Assembly: GCA_002803225.1 (NCBI GenBank)
Contig: NXFV01000983.1
Location: 1-27,566, forward strand
Length of the DNA stretch: 27,566 nucleotides
Direction: 5' to 3'
Origin: Gamarada debralockiae
Taxonomy: Eukaryota > Ascomycota > Leotiomycetes > Helotiales > Hyphodiscaceae
Positions 1 through 9,316 of this stretch are shown piece by piece. Below the pieces are notes generated by a model. That model did no database searches, was not told the DNA's origin, and saw only the letters and a program-made list of their open reading frames with translations. Numbering within the stretch: the stretch's first letter is position 1; the number at the start of each line of letters is the position of its first letter. Both the position numbers and the translations under genes were made by a program.

Positions 1-849
1 CTCGTTTCAGATTGCTTAGTTAATCAAGAGGTAATTATTAGTATTAAATGCTAGCACTGTGTATTAATAGTCCAAGGTCTCTATGTACCTTGCCCAGAAC
101 GCCTCACCTGTTCCTTGCATACACCAGCGGGTGTCAGAATTCGTGCCGCACTAACAGAACTCCCGCACACTTTGGATGAATAGTAACACAGCAACAACCA
201 TTCAAAACCTCTTGTAATCTGACAGGAAGCCAATTTAAGCTTCTTCTTAAGCATTTAATAACCTTTTAGATGATATAATTACGTTCTTGATAATTTAATG
301 TACTAATGAAAGCGACGACTGTTTTTGGCGGAAGCAATTTTTGGTGGTCAGTGCGACACGAATTCTAACATCCACTGGTGATACAAATCTTTTGTCTGCT
401 TTGCCAGCGGGAAATTATACTATACTAGGAACTCCCAACTCCCTCGCCAGGCCATTTTGCAACTATTGAGTAGTGAGAGTTCCTTATTCCGACAGAACAA
501 GGCGCAGACGTACACGGTCTAGGGGGTTGAAAGGATCATACTCCAACGAGGCTCTGCCCACTCTTTTAATCCTCCGTGTCATCTTCCTTCACGTGAGGGT
601 CGAAGGAATCGCTAAGAACTTAGAACACGGCGGGGCTTGGCAGATCATAAACGATATCAGCCTCGCAGGACATTAGCATCGCTTCTCTTAGCTTTAAGAC
701 TCGTCGTCTCCTCCCTTCCGAGAACTTCCAAGATCTCAAACCCCACATCAAGTGTTCTATAAGCCGCGCAGTAGTCCCAAGTACTGGTATTCGACAACAG
801 TATAGTTGTATTTGTACCGACTAAGTCTTTGGACAAGACCTTCAGCAAC
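1..849. other. 5' flank without a supported gene
   Basis: AT-rich non-coding DNA upstream of the bANK gene. The open frames here are short, lack recognisable domains and overlap one another on both strands. The stretch presumably contains the bANK promoter and 5' leader. I see no convincing TATA box close to the start codon; the nearest TATA-like run (about 417-427) is more than 400 bp upstream. No RNA gene was recognised. Confidence 0.5.
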
Positions 850-2315
850 ATGAGCGAAGGCGATAAGGACAAGAGACAGTTTTCGGACGACGATGAGAAT
901 TGGACGAAGCTGCAAGATATTGCTTCACGGAGAAGAATACAAAACAGAATATCTCAGCGAAAGCGAAGTATGTCCTCTCCTCGTACAATCGTCACCAATT
1001 CTCCTATCGTCACCATTTCTTCCAATTGAACGTTCCATTAAACATTTAAGAATTGAAAAATTAACCCTTCATGTTCCTACAGGACGTCGTCTAAGAGAGA
1101 ACTCTATAAACCAAAATAGTAGCTCAAACTCAACCTCGCCACCATCCCGATCCTCTGGGACACCCAAACAGCGACCAGAAATGCCACGGAGCAAAACCGA
1201 TTTCCTGGAACGGCCGCAAGTTCACTCACACTCCAGATCACGCTCTACATCCCAAATCTCAGATTTCTCACTCTCGTCAATTGACGGAGACAACACTCCC
1301 ACCCAAAACACTTCAATGCCATGCCTCCCTTCCGTAGAGCATAGTATGCCATCAACACCCCAACCCCAGATGACAGGGAACTGGGACCAACAATTTTTCG
1401 ACCAAGCTTTCATGTCCGAGATCCAAGGCTTCGAAGGTAGAACCGTTGACTTTCTCTACAATGCAGGCACCGCAGGGATGTTTGCCAGCCCAGCTTACCC
1501 AGGTTCAAACTACTCGCCATCATTGAGCTACTCGAGCGGAGGCTCGATTGACGATACCCTCGAGAACATCCACATTGACCCCAAACTTACTGAGTATAAC
1601 GATTTGTTCAATACCAACATTTCATTTAACAGCGGGAATGACCTGTGCTTGTCGCCGCCGCGTTTCGATTACGGTATGTGCCTTCTATGTCTCCGTTCCT
1701 CACTCCAAGGAATTTTTCGCTAATAGACCCTTAATAGGTGCTTCTCCTCTACCATCCAAAGTCATCCCTTTCAAGCCTGCCACAACAAATAATGGATACC
1801 CCACCCCTCCCTCCTCCCTCTACTCCCACAATTCCTCCCTCCAAAGTACACCCGAGTCTCTCGCCTCCTCAACATTCACTGATGTATCTGGCAACACCGC
1901 GCTCCACCTTGCCGCAGAAAAGGGACACATGGGCATCGTGCAGCTTCTCTTAGACTCTGGCATTGAAATCAACGCCGCGAACAAAGAATCCCAAACATGC
2001 CTCCACATCGCCATCGCACAAGACAATTTGTCTATGGCCGGCCTCCTGCTGGAGAAGGGCGCGAACGCGGATTGCAAGAATAGCTTGGGACAGAACGCCC
2101 TGCATATTGCTGTCGAGAAGGGAAAAACAGCGCTGGTGGGATTGGTGCTCGATTATGCCAAAGATTTCGATGCAAGGGACTGTCTTGGGCAGACTGCTTT
2201 CCATCGCGCTGTCGCTATGGGATGGGAAGAAATTGTCCGCCTCATGCTTCTTCGCGGAGTGAATAGCCAGGCCATGGTTGGCGGCTTGCCTGGAGCGGGA
2301 CAGCAGATGGCGTGA
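850..2315 (+). CDS. bANK-type regulator (bZIP basic region plus ankyrin repeats)
   Basis: Probable DNA-binding transcription factor. Three exons are inferred: 850-967, 1083-1673 and 1738-2315, joined across a 115-bp intron (GTATGT...ACAG) and a 64-bp intron (GTATGT...ATAG), giving 428 residues. Splicing at 967/1083 completes a bZIP-like basic region (about residues 27-45, RRRIQNRISQRKR continuing into RRRLRE). No heptad leucine zipper follows it; the next 200 residues are Ser/Pro/Asn-rich. Four ankyrin repeats of 33 residues occupy about 285-416 (for example GNTALHLAAEKGH), ending 12 residues before the stop. Basic region without zipper plus C-terminal ankyrins is the layout of the fungal bANK family, whose known member ToxE activates the HC-toxin genes of Cochliobolus carbonum. 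A role in controlling the nearby PKS-NRPS genes is inference. The ATG at 850 has A at -3; the upstream in-frame TTG at 829 was not used. Confidence 0.85.
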
Positions 2316-3026
2316 AGAACGCGGTGATTGTAGCGGCGAATGTAAGAAAGCAGATTAGGGTTGGAGGTTAGATCTTTTTTTTTCCCCCATTTGAACACTT
2401 AGCGTTTTGCATGGAATGGAGTAATAATTGGGGGTTTGTCTGGCTTTTGGAAGGGGGATTTGACATTTGGGAAGGAATGGATTTCTCAGTCGTTTACATA
2501 TACCCGCTTTCTTAGAAGGACATACAATGAGATCTCTCTGTTTATCATTATGTTGTGCTGAGTAAAACATTTATTTGAAACATTTAGGTCCTTTTGATGA
2601 CTTGCAAAATCGTGACTTTGCATATGGGAGGAATGAATTTGAACTGGGAAGGAAAAAGGTTGAAGTCACATGGCTGCTACAATACCTGAGCTTGGTGAGG
2701 TTGAGAAGAAGTCCGAAAACTTCATGAATCTTCTACCGGACGTACCGCGACGTGGACCTTTGATGTTCAACACAAAAGGCTTGTCTGAGCTTCTCGAGAT
2801 ACGCGAATCACTTTTATTAGTTCTGACACCTGAGCAAATTTTTACTTATGAAAGTCATATCCGAATTTTTGAAATTTAATTTAAGACTTTTTGAGAACCA
2901 ACTCATTCACATCACAATCAAAATACTTTCAGGACTTGACCAATTGACTTAGGGTATCACAACTTTAATTCCAGAACGAAGGGTATTCACAGAAGAAATA
3001 GAAATATACAAGTAGAAACGTTTGTT
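2316..3026. other. Intergenic region between convergent genes
   Basis: Convergent 3' ends of the bANK gene (+) and the Reg1-like gene (-), rich in A and T. An ATG-started 69-codon frame lies at 2670-2879 (+). Its peptide matches no family I recognise and it has no supporting context, so I do not call it a gene. No terminator-like or RNA structure was identified. Confidence 0.4.
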
Positions 3027-4316
3027 TCAATCAACACCCCCGAAATCCCCATCAAAATCCCTAAAGAACTCTCTATCCTCATCCAAATACTCCGGCTCCT
3101 CAACAACCTCTCTATATAAAATAACAATCTCATTGAACACTACTCTCTTTCCTATCTTCTCCTTCACTTTCAACTCTAGTCTATCGACGTCTAGACTTAG
3201 GAACTTCTCTTGTGGTTCTGGGACGGGGGAGGGTACGCGGAAGCCTGTTGCTTCGCGGAGGAGTGAGTATGTGTACTGAGATCTTTCGGCCATTTTCTTT
3301 GCTGGGTCTCGCTTTTTGAGCAGTGATTTTGTTGGTGAGGTTGGAGTAAGGTTGGTTGCTTTTGTCTGTTGGTTTTGGATTTGGGGGTCTGGGAGTAGTG
3401 AGGTTACTTTGGAGGAGGCGGGTTGGAAGGGGCCGTAGAGCCAGGTGATATCGCTATCTTTCAACCTTTAATTCAACGTTAGCGGGAGTTTCAATCTTTC
3501 CAGTACTAAATTGGAGACGCACCAATGAATAACCTCAGGATCAACCCTCCTCAAACCCTTATGGTCTCTCCACCATACCCTCCAAAGCGCATTTTCTAAT
3601 CGTTTTGATGCTCTGATGCCTTCGCGGTGTGAGTATACATGTTTATAACTCGCCCATAGATCATCTGCCTTCCAGTCATGCTCCAGATAATCGACGCAGT
3701 GTGCTGGCTGCGAAGAAGTGTGGAGGGATATATCGTCATCCGCGAATATAAAAGGCGGGGTAGCTGGTGGGAGTGTAGCGTAAGAAGTATTGCTCCAAGT
3801 TTCTTCGAGAGCATTGTCGCAGTCATCGAATTCCTCGCCCACTAGACTCGGGCTGGAGGATCGTGAAGACGCATTGCTGTCTGTCTCAGTTTCCGAAGAT
3901 GTAGATTCCGAGGAGTACGAATCGTCCGTGAATTCGTCCACTAAAAGTTCGATATCTTCTCCGCAAGTTCCTGTTTGGTTGGGATAGAATCCAGAGTCGT
4001 CGTAAGAAGGAAACATGATTAGACCTTCATTCTCATCATCCTCATCTTGTCCTTCCACCCACTCTACATAAGAATTAATCCCCTCTCTCGTATCTTTACG
4101 GACAGGCGATGTCGGTACCTTGAAAGCTGGCTTGAAGTCTGAACTTGAGACGAGGAAAGTCGGCGAATTTGTAGGCAGTAAGGGACTTTCGGGATTCAAA
4201 GGAGACGTTATTGATTTTGGAAGACAGTAGGAATCCGGAGAGTAGGGGAATGGCGACTTTGGTGATGCATTGTTGACTTCGGAACCCGAAGCGGAATTGG
4301 TGTTGATGATTGGCAT
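3027..4316 (-). CDS. Reg1-like protein phosphatase 1 regulatory subunit (areA-GATA-like/DUF1752 domain)
   Basis: Two exons, 4316-3523 and 3465-3027, joined across a 57-bp intron (GTGCGT donor, CTAAC branch site, AAAG acceptor), give 410 residues. The splice restores a Trp codon (W265), producing VIHWLKDSDITWLYGP, the conserved tail of the fungal areA-GATA-like (DUF1752) block. That block starts near residue 209 and includes RLENALWRVW (239-248). The C-terminal part has a SILK-like motif, SLLKKR (from 312), and an RVxF motif, RVVF (372-375), followed by acidic residues. Both are protein phosphatase 1 docking motifs arranged as in Reg1-type subunits, which target Glc7 in glucose repression. The N-terminal half is Ser/Pro- and acid-rich and probably disordered. 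The length is short for a Reg1 orthologue, so it may be a paralogue. The start is the ATG at 4316 (A at -3); the upstream TTG at 4352 was rejected. The role is inferred from motifs only. Confidence 0.75.
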
Positions 4317-5511
4317 GTTGAAAACCAGAATTGATTTGATGAGGCAGAACAATCATAACATCTGCTCTAAAGTTTTTCAGAGTCTAGTAGAGGAAGAAAT
4401 GGATTGTTTTATTCTTTCGTTCGGATTGCGAAAATTGAAGGCTTTGATTTCTCTCGGCCGAAGAGTCGCGGGTCACGCGTCAGATGGTAAGATTCCAGGC
4501 TGGAGGATCGAACTTCCCCAGAAGCTCAAACATAAAACATACAAAATACATGGGATACTTTCAGAGAGCAAGTGACCAATACAAATCCCAATCCCATGGT
4601 ACCCGAAACTTTGTGCGGAAAGCATCCCACTATCACTATCGCGAACCGCAGCCTTGGTGACAGCCGATCAGTTACGTCTTCCAGGTACCGTAAAATCTTC
4701 CAATGAAAAGCGTTTCCAACACTTCATTGCTACCGAGTAGTGTATTAAGTGATGATCAAATCTTATCGATCAAATAGTGGTTTGGCCGTTTAGCAAATTG
4801 TAGATCAGATAGTGGGTTATCATTAGATAATCGGCCATCCGGCTGCTTCTGTACGATGATTACTTCTCAGACGCTCGAGAGATGGGATGAAAACAAAGGA
4901 TCACGAACATCCGTCTGTCAGCACTCAAGATCCCCACCACTTCTAAATGCGGAAGTAGTTCGATATGCTTGATTGAGCCCTGGACTCCTTTTGCTCTGTG
5001 AACTGCGAAAGGTACATAGGATCGCGTCAGACTCTAAGCCTTGCCAACCTTTACCTCAAGCGCCGGTGTGCTAAAGTCAGATTATTTCCAGAGAGTACGT
5101 GGTTAGTAAATTGTGATCAGCGGAGTATTTGCCGGTGAAACCTGCATCGTCGTGATGATCTTTTGACGTCAAGAAATTTGGAAGGTGTGATGATGGAAGT
5201 CGATATTTGGAAGGTGGGGAAGCCCGTGCTTACCAGTGCCGTGATCCCTAAATATATCAATCACATAGGACGGACTGACAAACTAATCTCTAATCACCCG
5301 TTTACCAATACGACCTCACGATGTTTCTGTACTTGCTGGCTGTAAAAAATCACGTAGTTGTACCGGGCTTTCGACAGAGCTAGTATGGAAATAGCAGGTG
5401 GAATTTTAAATTGCAGGCCTATGTGCTGAGTGGCTGCACTGCGTGTGCGGACAGCCTGCTGCGCCGCTGACTTTCACCCAGCCTTCCGACCCCACGTTAC
5501 AGTCGGGTGTG

Positions 5512-5523
5512 AGGGGCGCCCCT
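5512..5523. repeat. Perfect 12-bp GC palindrome
   Basis: AGGGGCGCCCCT reads the same on both strands. It is flanked by an imperfect outer inverted repeat (TGTG on the left, CACA on the right). It sits in a GC-rich patch inside AT-rich DNA. Function unknown; it could form a small hairpin or cruciform. Confidence 0.6.
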
Positions 5524-5820
5524 GGCCACACAGGTCCTAGTTGATGCAGCTTGCCCTGTTAGGCCTCAGCCGGATTATTTCAGGCTTTTCAGGCTTGTGA
5601 GAACGCTGAATTGCTGCATGTTGGCAGTTGGAAACCGTTCATGCAGGCCCTATTAATTAACCGCTGCAGAAACCCAGGACAAGGCACTGGAATGCTTCGT
5701 CCGCCTTGATATGCGGGTCTGCTTGAGGAGGGAAGGTCTATGTTGGTTGAGTGGATGGTCGCGAGGGTTTCCTGGTACAGAGGCGATTTGCAGATAGCCG
5801 TTGCAGAAACATGCAGATGC

Positions 5821-5862
5821 AAGATTCGGTTGGAAGATTCTCGGTTGGAAGATTCGGTTGGG
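5821..5862. repeat. Tandem repeat, three 13-15-bp units
   Basis: Three head-to-tail units based on AAGATTCGGTTGG: 5821-5833, 5834-5848 (with a 2-bp insertion) and 5849-5862 (with one extra G), followed by a truncated fourth start, AAGATTTT. A typical small minisatellite; no function can be read from it. Confidence 0.8.
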
Positions 5863-6146
5863 AAGATTTTGATGGTATCATTTTGAGTTCTGGACATGTG
5901 TTGCGGGCAAGGGAGCTGATTGATTGAAATTATCGCAGATCGCGATTAACTCGAGCTACGAGATAACGAATCGCGTTTTAAGATTGCCTTGGGAGAAATT
6001 GCAATTCAAGGATGTTGGTTGTTGGGTAAATTCACGTGCTCGGCCCCCGAGTCGGATTCCGAATAACTGCACTTCAACCATGATCACGAAAATAAAAATT
6101 AGTTAAAAAGCGATATGTACGATTGGTTTAACGTTATATATCGCAT

Positions 6147-6168
6147 ATGCACCATCTATGCACCATCT
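6147..6168. repeat. Perfect 11-bp tandem duplication
   Basis: ATGCACCATCT occurs twice head to tail (6147-6157 and 6158-6168) about 290 bp beyond the 3' end of the enoyl reductase gene. Minor sequence feature. Confidence 0.8.
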
Positions 6169-6456
6169 CAACCAACTCCAACGGTCCAGAAATCCACAAC
6201 AAATGGAATCTTGTGTCCAACACCCTAACGCCTTGTTAATATAACAGGAAGCAAAGCGCATCACAATTTTTCATGGTTATAACAAGCTTTCAGGTCAAGA
6301 GACCAAGGTCAACAACTATTTAGACCCTGAAATCGCGGCTAAGACGCCGTAGATGGCACAGAAAAACAAGCTCCTACGCCAAGCCTGTCAACTATCAAAA
6401 CGCAGAACAAGCTTCAGCCAAGAGGCCGACGAAACAAGTGCGAAGCCCAAGAGACT

Positions 6457-7596
6457 CTACTTGGCAATTGGGAAAACAAGCTTTTGACCGCTGATCTCCT
6501 TGCGACGAAGCATTCCCACGCCTTCGAGGAGGGCGGGGAAACCACCCTGCATGACCTTCGTGGGATGTGTCCGCAGCTTGCCTTCCAAGAAGTACTTCTC
6601 CATCGTGATGTAGAACGGGTGGGAGTGCTTCAGCATTCCGGGATCAGCTTCGCTGTAAAATGGTTCAGGCCACAAGCATGGCCGTCCAGTGACCCTGAAC
6701 GCCATGGTCCAGTCGGGTTTGACAACCTTGCGAGTAGCACCCGTTGGTGGGAAAGGGTCCAGTGCACAGTATTTCCCCCCTGCACGTCCGATTGACTCGT
6801 AGCAGATCTTCATTGAGGACTCTGTTGTGATGCAGTCGATTGTGTATGCGAGTGCGTTCTTGGTGTATTTCTTGATATCTGCGGCGCAGTTTTCGGTGTG
6901 GTAGTCCCAACACTCCTCGGCGCCGTAGGATCTCACGAGGTCGAAGTTCTTGGGAGAGCAGACTGCGAGTGGTCGGAGTCCGCAACTGTTAAGGGAAAGT
7001 CAGTTATTTTGCACGTATAATTCAGAAGTCTGGAGTTCATACATCTTGAGGATTTGAATGGCCATTGTTCCAACAGCGCTGGATGCACCATAAACTAAAA
7101 CTGGGAAAGCTTTCTCGGATGGCTTCTCAACCAGAGTCCAGGGAAGACCGAAAGAGTGGAACAAAACCATTGCTGTAGAGTTGAGCGCAGTGCCCATTGT
7201 GCAAGCATCCTCGAAAGACATATCATCTGGGACCTTCAAGAGCAAGGAACCAGACAATGCAGCGTATTCAGTGAACGCTCCACCCGAAGGTCGCGTGGGA
7301 TCCATACCGCAGGCGGCCCCGCAGACACGGTCGCCAATCTTGAGCTCTCTGTGGACTTTGGATCCAATCGCGACAATGGTTCCAGCGCAGTCGAAACCAA
7401 ATGAGACACCTGGAGTGACCATTTCGCCGTTGAGCTTTGTGTCGATGGGGTTGAGTGCCACCGCGTGGGTCTTGATGATAACCATTTCATCCTCGCACTC
7501 GATGACTGGAAGGTCGTGGACGATGCAGAATTCGTGGTCATCGCTGCCCACGACGGCGTCTTGAGTCTTTGGGAGAACTGGAGTGGCGGAAGGCAT
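6457..7596 (-). CDS. Trans-acting enoyl reductase partner of the PKS-NRPS
   Basis: NADPH-dependent medium-chain dehydrogenase/reductase of the LovC/TenC type, which docks to a fungal PKS and reduces the enoyl intermediate that the megasynthase cannot reduce itself. Two exons, 7596-7043 and 6985-6457, across a 57-bp intron (GTATGA...ACAG) give 360 residues, the usual length for this family. Visible features are the N-terminal GroES-like half with ALNPIDTKL (47-55), a GFDCAG stretch (67-72), the cofactor-binding loop YGASSAVG (169-176), NFDLVRSYGAE in the second exon, and a C-terminal half rich in conserved segments such as IGRAGGKY. The Lys at 54 matches by eye the Lys discussed as functional in LovC. 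The gene is divergent from the PKS-NRPS, which lacks an ER domain, a strong functional link. Start ATG at 7596 has A at -3. Confidence 0.93.
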
Positions 7597-9316
7597 TTTG
7601 AAAAGGTGTTGCGGGTGTAGGAACGATAGTGGGTAAGTAGAAGTGAGATTAGACCGACTGAAGGAAAAACGACATAAAAAGTACTTCTGCCAAGGAGGTA
7701 TTTGTCGTCGTCTGCAAGTCAGCTCTGTTGAAGGACTTTGAGAGTAGTTGAACCGGTCTGTGAGTAAGCTATTTATACTTTCTTGAGGACAGAAATGTTG
7801 GACACAAGGAGAGTTAAATTCAACTTTCCGTGGAATATGTGGGCTTGTAAGCGTGTCTGACCTCTGTCAGATCAGATAATTGATGGCTAGATGCTGAGAA
7901 GGTACCAAGTGAAGGAATGCGGCGAAATCTGACTACCATGGAGAAGCTACTGGGGAAGACAGGTGAACTTGATACCAGAGGCGGAACGGCGGAGGAGGCG
8001 TAGAACCTGGAGTGTGGAAAAGAAAGAAATACGGCTGCAGAGATGTTACCTGTTTGGACCAAGCGTCAAAGCTAGAGAACGGAGGACTCGGAAAAAGGTT
8101 TTGACGTAAATGCAGGGGAACGAGGTCAATTATTGGTTGGAGGTACATGGCCTTGTGGAAGTGGACCTCTCGGAGCAATTTCCTTGGCTGTGAAACAAGC
8201 AACCACCCAAAGATAGTTGTGGCTTGGCGACCTAGCGCGCCACCTCCGGGGACCGTCACTGGATCGCTAAATTAAATAAGCATCTCTCCAACCAACCAAT
8301 GGAAGCCCCTGTCATTCCCACTTCACGCGATTGCTACTGCGCTGCGGAAAACAACTTTTGTCTGTCAGACGGCAAAAGCATTTCTGGAGTGAGACGTTGT
8401 CATCTCAAATTTACCTTACAACGGTACCAACCACCCAACCCATACACATTCCATGCACTTCCTAACACGATTGCCAAGCCTGTCATCCAAAGACTATGTG
8501 AACCTTATTTTCAGTGCTCTGGCATCTAAGCCTCTGACCCTTAACCCACGCTGATACTCGAATACTCGAATCCTTTGCCTTTGAATCCTGTTGTCCTCAA
8601 ATCTTATCACGAGTGTTGCTCTTGCCCTATTCGGACTATTTTTGGAAGTCATGACTATGCTTAGACCCTATCAGATGGGTGATCATTCGGTGAGGCTCAT
8701 CGTCGTCCGAAGCTTCAAGCATAATCATGAGCGTCAGACAAGAAATAAGTATATCTCGTCCCGCATCGAGGTTTCTTTCTTCTCTAGTACCAAGTTCCTT
8801 CACATCTTCAACAACTTCTTTCAACAAACCAATATACCCGTGTCGGTGTTCTTCACAACATCCCTCACTCAACAACTTCGATCAATCTCTACCATATCGA
8901 CACTCAGCAGCCTTATCCATTTCCATCTCCTATCTCATACAAAGTTGTAGAAGATATCGGAATCAACTCAGCATTTCTCGAACAGTAACTGCTCAACTGT
9001 TTTTGCAGAAAGCTACAGGGAAAGTCCCCCTGTCCATATCATTCAATTGATACCCCTCCCCAAATCTAACCAACAGCCTCTGAGTCAAACGACGTTACGA
9101 CTTTCATCCAGCAACCACATTCTTCAGCAAATCCGACAACTCATTCAAATCATCAATTCGACCACTATCCAACCAAAATCCTCCCTCGACATTGGAATTA
9201 GCTTTCTTGTGTCAAAGAACCACAATCTCGCACAACCAACCTCTGTGACCGAACTCGTTTAGAAATTTACGCTTATCGTTCACCTCAAATTCAAATCTAT
9301 CAAAAATTCTGTCAAA
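7597..9316. promoter_or_regulatory. Divergent intergenic promoter region of enoyl reductase and PKS-NRPS
   Basis: About 1.7 kb separates the two divergent start codons, so the region should hold both promoters and could allow co-regulation. The enoyl reductase side has a TATA box (listed separately). On the PKS-NRPS side, from about 8750 to 9316, the plus strand is strikingly G-poor and rich in C, A and T, which is usual for fungal 5' leaders and suggests a long untranslated leader. An ATG-started 107-codon frame (8727-9050) lies in that part; it has no recognisable domain and could at most be an upstream ORF. I saw no perfect match to the tox-box ATCTCNCGNA known for ToxE; 9225-9234 has one mismatch. 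Confidence 0.6.
7770..7777 (-). promoter_or_regulatory. TATA box of the enoyl reductase gene
   Basis: The minus strand reads TATAAATA about 174 bp upstream of the enoyl reductase ATG, a plausible position for a fungal core promoter with a short leader. No experimental start site is available. Confidence 0.5.

Larger units (their letters stand above)
4317..6456. other. 2.1-kb gene-free stretch
   Basis: No open frame here has a recognisable domain, good start context or plausible splicing. The left end is the promoter side of the Reg1-like gene. The middle (about 5430-5560) is a GC-rich patch with a palindrome, and further right are short tandem repeats, listed separately. The rest is AT-rich. 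It may be decayed repeat DNA, but I cannot tie it to a family. Confidence 0.45.

Noticed and set aside
829..1029. Start of the bANK protein at position 829
   Set aside because: The codon at 829 is TTG; the first in-frame ATG is at 850 with a good context.
2670..2879. 69-codon ATG-started frame
   Set aside because: No domain, no introns, no context; similar frames occur by chance in AT-rich spacer.
7933..8259. 108-codon minus-strand frame in the divergent promoter
   Set aside because: It starts with GTG, has no recognisable domain and overlaps promoter sequence.
8591..8950. 119-codon plus-strand frame with a hydrophobic start
   Set aside because: It starts with TTG and overlaps the G-poor leader of the PKS-NRPS gene; no family is recognised.
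9225..9234. Tox-box (ToxE site) in front of the PKS-NRPS
   Set aside because: It differs from ATCTCNCGNA at a fixed position, and a single near-match in 1.7 kb is expected by chance.
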